The notes under the pieces are model-generated. The model saw only the letters and a list, made by a program, of their open reading frames with translations. It did not search any database and was not told where the DNA came from. Made by a program: the position numbers and the translations under genes. DNA of 20,856 bases from Prevotella sp. UBA7764 (GTDB lineage Bacteria > Bacteroidota > Bacteroidia > Bacteroidales > Bacteroidaceae): NCBI GenBank assembly GCA_002481295.1, contig DLDU01000063.1:1-20856 (forward strand), given 5' to 3'. Shown piece by piece: positions 7,184-14,573 of this stretch (positions within the stretch are counted from its first letter, which is position 1; every line of letters begins with the position of its first letter).

Positions 7184-8259
7184 TGAAGATGTTGAAGCTT
7201 CGATACGCTACATTTTTCCTTTTCTGCATGGTCGCCCTACTGTCGTGGGGTGAAGAATGCAGCGATTCCACACAGCACAAGATCAGCCGTGTGCGTAGGA
7301 TTGTACGTAATTTTTCGAGCATCGATACCGCTTACATAGAGCCGCAGCACTACAACTGGTCGGCGATGATTCAGAACACCAACACGTTTGAGAGCTACCA
7401 CATGAGAAATAAAAACGGTCACGAATATTATTTCTCACCCGACCCTTCGTATAAGTTGGGACCCTATTTCGGTTGGCGGTGGGTATTCTTGGGCTACACC
7501 ATCGACTTGGTGCATCTGGGTGCTTCGGATAAGAAGCAGGACTTTAACCTGAGTTTATACAGCAATCAGATTGGCGTGGATCTGTTTTACCGCAAATCGG
7601 GCAATGACTATCATATTGCGGGAATTAATCTCGGAAAGAAGTTTGATACGTCGGCAATGAAGAATGTGGACTTCAAAGACTTGAGTTCTTCCATCAAAGG
7701 CTTTAACCTCTACTATATCTTTAATCACAGAAAATTCTCATATCCGGCCGCATACGCACAGAGTACGAGGCAGAAGCGTTCATGCGGAACAGCGATCGCA
7801 GGTATCGGATATACCAAACATAGCCTTGACATCAATTGGACAGCCCTACAGGAACTGGCTGCCACGAGGCTGTCGAAGGAAGTCATGTCGGTGATGGACT
7901 CCTCGATGACATTCAGTAACATCGACTACTCTGCCTACAACGTTTCCGGAGGATATGCTTATAACTGGGTTTTTGCACGCAATTTCCTGTTCGACATCTC
8001 GGTGCAGGCCTGTTTGGCATATAAGCGGGCTACCAATGAGGTGAAGTCAACAAATCTCAAGAATTTCCTGGACTTTGACTTCCGCAATCTGAATGTCGAC
8101 GGTATCTTGAGAAGTGCTGTCGTGTGGAACAACAACCGGTGGTATGCCGGATGCAGCTCTGTCTGGCAGTTCATCACTTATCACCGCAAGGAGTTCTACA
8201 CCAATAACATTTTTGGAAACCTCAATTTCTATGTAGGTTTCAACTTTGGAAAACGATAA
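7183..8259 (+). CDS. DUF4421 family probable outer-membrane beta-barrel protein
   Basis: 358 residues with a signal peptide (FFLFCMVALLSWG, cleavage near residue 23). The body resembles the Bacteroidota DUF4421 family: IDTAYIEPQHYNWSAMIQN near the mature N-terminus, YYFSPDPSYKLGPYFGWRW, and many alternating polar and aromatic strands. It ends in NLNFYVGFNFGKR, which suggests a barrel terminal strand followed by a short tail. No function is established for the family that I know of. It is coupled to the upstream oxidoreductase by a one-base overlap and is followed closely by the DUF1460 gene. A second in-frame Met at 7189 is an alternative start. Confidence 0.8.
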   Translation: MKMLKLRYATFFLFCMVALLSWGEECSDSTQHKISRVRRIVRNFSSIDTAYIEPQHYNWSAMIQNTNTFESYHMRNKNGHEYYFSPDPSYKLGPYFGWRWVFLGYTIDLVHLGASDKKQDFNLSLYSNQIGVDLFYRKSGNDYHIAGINLGKKFDTSAMKNVDFKDLSSSIKGFNLYYIFNHRKFSYPAAYAQSTRQKRSCGTAIAGIGYTKHSLDINWTALQELAATRLSKEVMSVMDSSMTFSNIDYSAYNVSGGYAYNWVFARNFLFDISVQACLAYKRATNEVKSTNLKNFLDFDFRNLNVDGILRSAVVWNNNRWYAGCSSVWQFITYHRKEFYTNNIFGNLNFYVGFNFGKR

Positions 8260-8293
8260 ACACGATATATCAATCAGGATAATAGCTCATCAG

Positions 8294-9154
8294 ATGAAGA
8301 AGAAAATCAAATATCTGTTGTTCTTTTGTTTGCTCTTCATGGGAGCAGCAGAGGCACACGCTGCCCAGATCGACTATTGGCGCAGCGATTCTATCAAAGT
8401 CATGAAACTGTTCAGAAAGGCGCACCGTGAGGTGCGTGATTCCAACTACATGCTGTACTTTGGTCGCCAATTCATTGGTTTGCCCTATGTGGCCAAGACG
8501 CTCGACCTGCACAAAGATGAACAACTCGTGGTGAACCTGCGGCAGTTTGACTGTACCACGTTGGTGGAAACAGCCCTGGCACTCTCGGAATGTATGAAGC
8601 GGAAGACACCGGATTTCACCCATTTCTGCAAGGAGTTGGCACTCATCCGCTATCGCGATGGCATCGTGTCTTATCCTACGCGTCAGCACTATTTCACCTA
8701 TTGGATCAACCAGAATGTGAGAAAACGGCTGGTCACCGACTTGCAGGGACCGGTGCCTCCGTTCACGGCAAAGCAGCTGGTTAGCGTGAATTACATGACT
8801 ACACATCCGTCGGCATATCCAATGTTGAAGATGCATCCCAATTGGATTGGCGAGATCAGGAAGATGGAGGACAGCATTTCGGGACACACTTATCGTTATA
8901 TTCCCAAGGCTGCATTGGACAATAGCGCACTGCTGAGGTCCACCATTTACAATGGCGACATCATCGTCATCCTCACCTCTAAGCGTGGTCTCGACACCAG
9001 TCATATCGGTATTGCTGTTTGGCATGCTGATGGTCTTCATCTGCTCAACGCTTCTGCCATCCGGCACCATGTGGTTGAGGAGCCCAAACTTTTCCGCACT
9101 TACATGATGGAGCACCCGACGTTTACAGGCATTAGAGTTGTAAGGGCAATATAA
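8294..9154 (+). CDS. DUF1460 family NlpC/P60-like N-acetylmuramoyl-L-alanine amidase
   Basis: 286-residue exported hydrolase. Residues 1-23 form a signal peptide ending in AEAHA. The family signature FDCTTLVETAL carries the likely nucleophile Cys87. The likely His237 is in DTSHIGIAVW, and Asn252 in LLNAS is a candidate third residue. DUF1460 proteins adopt an NlpC/P60-like fold and are described as N-acetylmuramoyl-L-alanine amidase-like, acting on muropeptides or cell-wall fragments in the envelope. ATG at 8294 is chosen over an upstream TTG at 8246 because it starts directly with the signal peptide and avoids overlapping the previous gene. The gap to the DUF4421 gene is 34 bases, so they are likely co-transcribed. 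Confidence 0.88.
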   Translation: MKKKIKYLLFFCLLFMGAAEAHAAQIDYWRSDSIKVMKLFRKAHREVRDSNYMLYFGRQFIGLPYVAKTLDLHKDEQLVVNLRQFDCTTLVETALALSECMKRKTPDFTHFCKELALIRYRDGIVSYPTRQHYFTYWINQNVRKRLVTDLQGPVPPFTAKQLVSVNYMTTHPSAYPMLKMHPNWIGEIRKMEDSISGHTYRYIPKAALDNSALLRSTIYNGDIIVILTSKRGLDTSHIGIAVWHADGLHLLNASAIRHHVVEEPKLFRTYMMEHPTFTGIRVVRAI

Positions 9155-9221
9155 AAGGTCAAATTCAACCCTTCCGTTGACATACACTTCATAAATGACA
9201 AAAGAAGATATAGAAAGATTC

Positions 9222-9917
9222 ATGAAACATCTTGCAATACTATTAGTTGCGCTGTTAAGTACACTGAACATTTCTGCGACGTGGGCCAATGTTGGGGGAA
9301 AAAATATTCAGACTGTGACGACAGACAGCCTTCGCACTGCTGACTTGCTTTTTGTGCTCAACCCAAAAGGCAATGCAATTACCGAAGTGACAGAGGGTGT
9401 TGACCACATGCCCATCGATCATGTCGGCATTGTATTCCGCTCTGCGGACGGACTATTTGTTATGGAGGCAACAGCAGCACAGGGCGTGACATTTACACTT
9501 CTCTCTTCTTTCATAAAGCGGAATCATCAGCCCAACTTGATAAGTAGCGTGGTTGTGGGAAGACCGCGCAAAGATGTAGACCTTAAACGACTGATGGATA
9601 AATGGGAATGCTATCGAGGCCTACCTTACGACTCGCTCTACATGCCCGATGATCAAGCGATGTACTGTAGTGAACTGGTGCAGAAAATGCTATACGACAA
9701 CAATGGCAAGCCTATCTACGGTACTATTCCTATGTCGTTTCACAACGAGCATGGCAAGATAACACGCTACTGGCGGAATTTCTATCATCGGCGTGGACTT
9801 GAAGTTCCAGAAGGAAAGCCTGGCACCAACCCTGGACAAATCTCTCGGGATGCCAATACTGTCATACTTGGCTTGCTTATAACAAATATAAAAAAAACAC
9901 AAAGCCCAGTACAATAA
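9222..9917 (+). CDS. YiiX/YebB-like permuted papain-fold cysteine hydrolase (NlpC/P60 superfamily)
   Basis: 231 residues with a signal peptide (AILLVALLSTLNISATWA). The catalytic elements are in permuted order: His67 in IDHVGIVF, Glu82 in VMEATAAQGV, then Cys149 in MYCSELVQKML. This order is typical of the YaeF/YiiX group, in which the His precedes the Cys. Members are thought to cut amide bonds in peptides or acylated molecules; the substrate here is unknown. An upstream in-frame Met at 9195 would add nine charged residues before the signal peptide; 9222 is preferred. The gene lies 67 bases after the DUF1460 gene in the same direction and appears somewhat more AT-rich than its neighbours. 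It is likely the last gene of the 6200-9917 operon. Confidence 0.86.
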   Translation: MKHLAILLVALLSTLNISATWANVGGKNIQTVTTDSLRTADLLFVLNPKGNAITEVTEGVDHMPIDHVGIVFRSADGLFVMEATAAQGVTFTLLSSFIKRNHQPNLISSVVVGRPRKDVDLKRLMDKWECYRGLPYDSLYMPDDQAMYCSELVQKMLYDNNGKPIYGTIPMSFHNEHGKITRYWRNFYHRRGLEVPEGKPGTNPGQISRDANTVILGLLITNIKKTQSPVQ

Positions 9918-9940
9918 CCATGATATTGCACTAATATTTG

Positions 9941-9948
9941 TATCTTTG
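9941..9948 (+). promoter_or_regulatory. -7 promoter element for the ATP-grasp gene
   Basis: TATCTTTG, inside GTATCTTTGC, lies 28 bases before the ATG at 9976. I see no good TTTG at the standard distance upstream, so only the -7 element is called. It implies that the ATP-grasp gene can be transcribed independently of the YiiX gene. Confidence 0.6.
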
Positions 9949-9975
9949 CATTTAACAATACAAAGAAACGAAACA

Positions 9976-11043
9976 ATGATTCATATATTCAATCCTGAAC
10001 ATGATATAGCGTTGGGTGCACATGTAGAGCAGTTTACCGCTCCACATGCTGCTCGGCAATTGCGCCACGACTTAGGTTTCTTGCCGATGATATGGGCTGA
10101 GGAAGGTGACAAAGTCATCGTGGAAGACGTTGAAGCGGCTAAGGAAGCTTTCCGGCATTTAGGGTTGAAAGCAAAGGGATCATGGCATAGCTGGAAGAGA
10201 ATTGCGGAGGTGCTGGATGTGCGTCAACCCGAGGAGATTGATCCGTGGGGTTGGGATCAGGCACTATTCCGTCGAATGACAAAGGCAGGAGTGTCTCCTG
10301 CGCTGCTGCCGATGCCCAACCGTATGGAAGCTATCCGGCAGATGAGTCATCGTCAATGGGCTGCTGAACACGTGTTGCCGGCTATGCGTCGTCTGCCCAA
10401 CACTGTGGGCGAAGTTACGACAGTATCCAATGTCAGCTGTTTAATGGCTTTGCTGCATGATCATGGCCGCGTTGTGGTAAAGGCTCCGTGGAGCAGCAGC
10501 GGCAGAGGAATAAGGTATCTTGACGGGCAGGATCAAGCATCGTACGTCGCACCGATGCACAACTGGGCCCGTAACGTCATAGGTCGGCAGGGCTGTCTCA
10601 TGCTGGAGCCCTATTATAATAAGGTGTCGGACTTTGCCATGGAGTTCATTTCAGACGGTCGCGGTACGGTGCGCTATTGCGGATTGTCGGTCTTCGACAC
10701 ACGCAGTGGTGCTTACACGGCTAGCATCCTCGACACGGAGGAGGACAAAGCTGCACGATTGGCAACTTGGATTAGCGCTGACCAGCTCATACTAATCAAG
10801 GAGCAGTTGACAATGGTACTCGCCAGAGAGCTTGGCAACAGCTATCGCGGCCCCTTAGGTGTCGACATGATGGTGGTCAGCGTGGACAACAAGCTGATGG
10901 TGCATCCCTGCGTGGAGCTGAACCTCAGACGCACGATGGGACACGTGGCCTTGGCACTGACACGTCGCTTCAAAGTATTGCCGAAGATCATGAGCATCGT
11001 GTACACGGATAAGTATAGGTTGAAAATAGAAGCCCCTCTCTAA
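9976..11043 (+). CDS. ATP-grasp-like protein of unknown substrate
   Basis: 355 residues, no signal peptide, predicted cytosolic. ATP-grasp features are visible. VVVKAPWSSSGRGI has Lys169 and a Ser/Gly loop (173-178), like the nucleotide-binding loop. MLEPYYNKVSDFAMEF (209-224) resembles the adenine-binding hinge with its acidic residue. GVDMMVV (Asp297) and VELNLRRTMGHVAL (Glu314, Asn316) fit the Mg-binding Asp and E-x-N. ATP-grasp enzymes join a carboxylate to an amine or thiol through an acyl phosphate. The N-terminal 140 residues (IFNPEHDIALGAH, WGWDQALFRRM) are not a domain I can name. I do not recognise a characterised orthologue. Context (two envelope amidases before, a dipeptidase after) suggests a peptide or amino-acid ligase, which is inference only. 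The last codons run into the CCCCCAAGGGGGG element. Confidence 0.8.
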   Translation: MIHIFNPEHDIALGAHVEQFTAPHAARQLRHDLGFLPMIWAEEGDKVIVEDVEAAKEAFRHLGLKAKGSWHSWKRIAEVLDVRQPEEIDPWGWDQALFRRMTKAGVSPALLPMPNRMEAIRQMSHRQWAAEHVLPAMRRLPNTVGEVTTVSNVSCLMALLHDHGRVVVKAPWSSSGRGIRYLDGQDQASYVAPMHNWARNVIGRQGCLMLEPYYNKVSDFAMEFISDGRGTVRYCGLSVFDTRSGAYTASILDTEEDKAARLATWISADQLILIKEQLTMVLARELGNSYRGPLGVDMMVVSVDNKLMVHPCVELNLRRTMGHVALALTRRFKVLPKIMSIVYTDKYRLKIEAPL

Positions 11044-11045
11044 TT

Positions 11046-11058
11046 CCCCCAAGGGGGG
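11046..11058. repeat. C5-AA-G6 inverted repeat at the end of the ATP-grasp gene
   Basis: CCCCC at 11046-11050 and GGGGGG at 11053-11058 are separated by AA, immediately after the TAA stop codon. The element directly precedes the terminator hairpin. With two intervening bases it is more likely a DNA or repeat feature than a stable RNA hairpin on its own. Confidence 0.5.
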
Positions 11059-11062
11059 AGAA

Positions 11063-11110
11063 AAGCAATACCCCAAAGCTACCGTTGTGGTGACTTTGGG
11101 GTATTTGCTT
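11063..11110. terminator. Bidirectional hairpin terminator between convergent genes
   Basis: ATACCCCAAAG (11068-11078) pairs perfectly with CTTTGGGGTAT (11094-11104). The stem extends outward through AAGCA and TGCTT with one bulged base, and inward through ACC and GGT. On the plus strand it is followed by TTATTATCTATT, and on the minus strand by TTTTCTCCCC. Lying between the ATP-grasp gene (plus) and the C69 gene (minus), it can serve both. Confidence 0.8.
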
Positions 11111-11120
11111 ATTATCTATT

Positions 11121-11192
11121 GATGAATGTTGAAAGACTTACTAATCATTCAACATTCATCATTCAACATTCATCATTCAACATTCATCATTC
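11121..11192. repeat. 14-bp tandem repeat array with an inverted partner
   Basis: Three exact copies of ATTCAACATTCATC lie at 11147-11160, 11161-11174 and 11175-11188, plus a partial ATTC. GATGAATGTTGAA at 11121-11133 is the exact reverse complement of 13 bases of the unit, so it can form a 13-bp hairpin with 11148-11160 around a 14-base loop. The array ends two bases from the stop codon of the C69 gene. The same motif is present at 3829-3925. Confidence 0.85.
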
Positions 11193-11194
11193 GT

Positions 11195-12637
11195 TTACGC
11201 TCCGTGGAACAGATATTCCTTTTGCGTGTCGATGGCGATGCGGGTGAAGAGCTCGTTGACCAGAGCGTCAGCAACCTCAAGGGCGTGGTTGAAGAGTTGG
11301 TCGCTGAAAGCCTGCAACATGTCGTGAGCTTCCATCGGCCGTTCCTTATAGATGGCGAGATAGCGCTCCTCAAATTCTTTCTGCCGCTGATCGTTCTCAG
11401 CTTCGAGCTTGGCGTAGGTCTCCTTGATCAGTGGCGCATAGGCGTTGTAGTTGACCATGCCCAGTGTCATCACCTTGCGGAAACGCCAGTAAGCAGAGGC
11501 TGAGTCGCAGTGATTGTCGCCAATGCTGTAGGCTTTCGGGAAAGAAGAGATGCCCTGATAGATAGGCAGGAAGACACCGAGGTCGGCCATGCCGTTGGCT
11601 ACGTATGTAACACAGCCGATTTCCTTCGGCAGCCACGGGCGCACCTGCAAGAGGTGAGTCTGAGTGGTGCGGAAGATCGACACGGGACGGAAAGGCTCCT
11701 TACCGTTGTTGTGGAGGTAAGGATCGTGATCAGTACCGTCGTAGTGGAAGCGGAACGCATTGCGCAGACGCGCGATGGTGATTGGCTTCTCGGGTTCAGC
11801 AAAGACGGGGAACGTGTTCTTCGTCACATCCTGCTTCATGCCCGGGGTGAAGATTCCCTGCAATCCCCATACACGTGGATAGTTATAGGTGGTATCGTCT
11901 TTGTCGTCCTTGGAGTAAGCCTCGTGGAAGTCAAACTCACCCTTTGAAGGGTCGTATAGTCCATGCTTCTGTGCGAACTCGATGAGATCCTTCGACGCGA
12001 TATAGTTCTCCTTGTCGTTGGGATCGTATTTGCGGAAACGGCTCTGGTTACCCGTCACGAAGTACTTGTCGTTAGGCATACGGCAAGCCAGAAAACGGTG
12101 TCCACAGCAGTTCTCGAGATACCAAGTCTCCTTATTATCGATGAATCCGATGCCAAAGCCCTCAGCGGAACCATATTTCTCGATCAGGGCGCCGAGTCGC
12201 TCCACGCCCTCGCGTGCTGAGTGGATATAGGGCAGCACGATGTTGTAGGTGCAGTTCTCAGCGAGTCCATCCTTGACGTATGGATCAAACTCCAGCGCTT
12301 TGGGACTGCTGAAGATCGTCTCCGTGCTGCTCTCACCGATGCCCAGCGAGTTGAAGCCTGCGCTTCCCCACTCGTGGTGATATTGATAGTCGGGCAGGGC
12401 TGTGTAGCCCAAACGCTTCTTTGGCAACGGGCAGCGGAAGCCACTGTCGTCAGCGACAAACTCCTCGGGACCGTTGTCGGTGTCGGGGAAGACCAGCCAG
12501 TTCTTGCAGCGCATGGCGTCGAAATCCTCGGAACGGGCATAGATGTGTGATCCATCACCTGTAGCCTTGCAGCCGACAACGATCGTCGTGCACTCTGAGG
12601 TCAGGCGACCCATGATTTTCTTTTCTTTCTTTTCCAT
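11195..12637 (-). CDS. C69 family dipeptidase (Ntn hydrolase)
   Basis: 480-residue peptidase of the PepD/C69 family. ECTTIVVGCKATGDGSHIYARSEDFD near the N-terminus matches the family opening (ECTTILVG...DGS...ARNED in lactobacillus PepD). The Cys of ECTT (residue 16) is the expected N-terminal nucleophile exposed after removal of a short propeptide. Family members split a broad range of dipeptides in the cytosol; no signal peptide is present. Later family-like segments include GFGIGFIDNKETWYLENCCGHRF and RVWGLQGIFTPG. The start could instead be Met9 at 12613 (MGRLTSECTT), with GAAAAGAAAG upstream of it acting as a ribosome site; the longer form adds MEKKEKKI. It lies 41 bases after the helicase stop codon and is possibly co-transcribed. 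Confidence 0.9.
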   Translation of the reverse strand: MEKKEKKIMGRLTSECTTIVVGCKATGDGSHIYARSEDFDAMRCKNWLVFPDTDNGPEEFVADDSGFRCPLPKKRLGYTALPDYQYHHEWGSAGFNSLGIGESSTETIFSSPKALEFDPYVKDGLAENCTYNIVLPYIHSAREGVERLGALIEKYGSAEGFGIGFIDNKETWYLENCCGHRFLACRMPNDKYFVTGNQSRFRKYDPNDKENYIASKDLIEFAQKHGLYDPSKGEFDFHEAYSKDDKDDTTYNYPRVWGLQGIFTPGMKQDVTKNTFPVFAEPEKPITIARLRNAFRFHYDGTDHDPYLHNNGKEPFRPVSIFRTTQTHLLQVRPWLPKEIGCVTYVANGMADLGVFLPIYQGISSFPKAYSIGDNHCDSASAYWRFRKVMTLGMVNYNAYAPLIKETYAKLEAENDQRQKEFEERYLAIYKERPMEAHDMLQAFSDQLFNHALEVADALVNELFTRIAIDTQKEYLFHGA

Positions 12638-12678
12638 AGTCTTTGATGATTATAAGATCGTATGATGTTTGTGATATC

Positions 12679-14445
12679 TTACTTCTTGCGACCCAGCGAG
12701 CGCAGCCATTTCAGTGGGTGGCGCAGCACGCTGCCGATGCCCTTGCTCTGTGTCGGGGCAGACAGAGTTGCTGGTTGCTGCTGTGGACGTTTTTTCGACT
12801 TGGGTCTGTTGCCTTGTGCACCCTTCTTTCTGTAGTCCTGTGCATTGCCGTTTTGCGGATTGCGACCCTCGCCCTTCGGCCCTCGCTGTCGGCGGTTGTT
12901 GCGGTTGCGCTCCTGGCCTTGACGCTCCTCGGCGCCACGGTTCTCACCGTTGCGAGCCTCATTGTTACGGTTCTCGCCGTTGCGGTTGTCCCTATTGCGG
13001 TTGTCGCCGTTATGTCTGTCCTTGTTGCGGTTGTTGCGGTTGCCCTTGTTGGGGTTCTGAGCGTTGTCGGCTCTGTTGTCTGTCGTCGGTGTTTGATCAT
13101 TGGTTTGAGCTTCCGCGTTGTTACGGTTTCCGCGCTGTCGGCGGTTGTTGCGGCGGTCGTCGCACTGCTCGCCCGGTGCGCCCTGCTGGTTTTGTGCATT
13201 GCGGTTAGCGCGCTTTGTGTCTTTGTGTGCAGTATTGTCACGGTCTTTGCGACGACGGCTTTTTGCTGAAGTCTTGCCATTGCGCTTAGAGATCGTGTAC
13301 TCCGGGCCCTCACCACAGCCTTCGGGCAGTGGATTCTTCTTGATATCCTTCTCAAGGAACTTCTCGATCTGGTGGAAAGCATACATATCGTCTTCGTTGA
13401 CGAGCGTGATGGCAACGCCGTCGCGGTCGGCACGTGCCGTACGGCCAATGCGGTGGACATAGTCTTCGGCATCGTGAGGAACGTCGTAGTTGATGACCAT
13501 CGCGATGTCGTCGATGTCGATACCACGGGCCAGGATGTCCGTGGCCACCAAGACGTCGATCTGTCCGCTCTTGAACTTGAACATCATATCGTCGCGCTCG
13601 GCCTGATCGAGGTCGGAATGCATCTCGCCACTGTTGATGTGCAGACGGGTGAGTGCCTGGTTGATGTGCTTGACCTTTTGCTTGCTTCCCGAGAAGATGA
13701 TGACGCGCTTGAGGTCACCGGCCTTGAAGATGTCCTCAATGATCTTCAATTTCTGCGTCTCATAGCAGATATATGCGCTTTGCTGAATCTTTTCAGCAGG
13801 TTTGCTCACAGCCAGTTTCACCTCCACAGGGTCCTTCAACAAACTCTGCGCGAGCTTTTCGATGTCCTTCGGCATCGTGGCTGAGAACATGATCGTCTGA
13901 CAAGTCTGAGGCAGTTGCGAGGCGATCTTCATGATGTCGTCTGAGAATCCCATGTCGAGCATACGGTCGGCCTCATCGAGTACGAAAAAGCTTACCTTGC
14001 TCAGATCGACGTTGCCCAGGCTGATGTGAGAGATGAGTCGTCCCGGTGTGGCAATGACCACGTCGACTCCCGACTTCATACTCTTAAGCTCCTGGTCGTA
14101 GCGGTTGCCGTCATTGCCGCCGTAAACAGCCACACTGCTCACGTCTGGTGTATAGTAGGCAAAGCCCTGCATAGCCTGGTCGATCTGCTGGGCGAGCTCA
14201 CGGGTCGGTGACATGATGACGCAGTTGACGGCATTGTCGGGGTATCCGCCGTCGTCGAGTTTGGAAAGGATTGGCAGCAGGTAGGCTGCTGTCTTGCCGG
14301 TTCCGGTCTGTGCTACGCCGAGCACGTCGCGGCCGCTGAGGATTTCGGGGATACACTTCTCCTGCACTGGTGTGCATTCCTCGAAGCGCATGTCATAGAG
14401 TGCGTCAAGGACGTTATCGCTTAAGTCTAATTCTTCAAATCTCAT
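12679..14445 (-). CDS. DEAD-box RNA helicase (RhlE-like) with Asn/Arg-rich tail
   Basis: 588 residues. The helicase core fills about residues 1-375: Q motif TPVQ (25-28), Walker A AQTGTGKT (45-52), PTRELA (80-85), TPGR (133-136), DEAD (157-160), SAT (188-190), ATDILARGID (301-310) and HRIGRTAR (331-338). All motifs needed for ATP-dependent RNA unwinding are intact. Such helicases act in ribosome assembly, RNA decay and cold adaptation. From about residue 395 the protein becomes a long low-complexity tail rich in Asn, Arg, Asp, Glu and Gly with recurring NRNGEN- and NNRRQRG-like blocks, ending in a basic stretch. The tail is probably disordered and RNA-binding. The leader carries several short repeats and a hairpin (14478-14555). 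Confidence 0.95.
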   Translation of the reverse strand: MRFEELDLSDNVLDALYDMRFEECTPVQEKCIPEILSGRDVLGVAQTGTGKTAAYLLPILSKLDDGGYPDNAVNCVIMSPTRELAQQIDQAMQGFAYYTPDVSSVAVYGGNDGNRYDQELKSMKSGVDVVIATPGRLISHISLGNVDLSKVSFFVLDEADRMLDMGFSDDIMKIASQLPQTCQTIMFSATMPKDIEKLAQSLLKDPVEVKLAVSKPAEKIQQSAYICYETQKLKIIEDIFKAGDLKRVIIFSGSKQKVKHINQALTRLHINSGEMHSDLDQAERDDMMFKFKSGQIDVLVATDILARGIDIDDIAMVINYDVPHDAEDYVHRIGRTARADRDGVAITLVNEDDMYAFHQIEKFLEKDIKKNPLPEGCGEGPEYTISKRNGKTSAKSRRRKDRDNTAHKDTKRANRNAQNQQGAPGEQCDDRRNNRRQRGNRNNAEAQTNDQTPTTDNRADNAQNPNKGNRNNRNKDRHNGDNRNRDNRNGENRNNEARNGENRGAEERQGQERNRNNRRQRGPKGEGRNPQNGNAQDYRKKGAQGNRPKSKKRPQQQPATLSAPTQSKGIGSVLRHPLKWLRSLGRKK

Positions 14446-14477
14446 TATATATGCTTCTTTTTATCGTTTAATATAAA

Positions 14478-14495
14478 TAAGGTGTACCCACCTTA
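14478..14495. other. Hairpin in the helicase leader
   Basis: TAAGGTG (14478-14484) and CACCTTA (14489-14495) form a perfect 7-bp stem with a 4-base loop, 33 bases before the helicase start. On the transcribed (minus) strand it is followed by TTTATATT. It could be a weak attenuator or terminator after the permease gene, or an RNA element controlling the helicase. Confidence 0.5.
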
Positions 14496-14504
14496 CGTGT
14501 TATT

Positions 14505-14555
14505 CTGAACTGTCTCTGAACTGTCTGTTATTTATTATTTATTATTTATTATTTA
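14505..14555. repeat. Adjacent 11-bp and 7-bp tandem repeats
   Basis: CTGAACTGTCT is exactly duplicated at 14505-14515 and 14516-14526. One base later, TTATTTA is repeated four times exactly (14528-14555). Both lie in the 128-base gap between the LptF/G-like permease and the helicase gene. Confidence 0.9.
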
Positions 14556-14573
14556 TACACTATACATTACTCA

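Noticed and set aside
11147..11188. Possible CRISPR or attachment site
   Set aside because: The 14-mers are directly head to tail without spacers, and no integrase or tRNA is adjacent.
12643..13269. Plus-strand frame encoding a Val/Leu/Ala-rich, membrane-like protein
   Set aside because: It is the complement of the helicase's Asn/Arg-rich low-complexity tail; the hydrophobicity is an artefact of reading those codons backwards.
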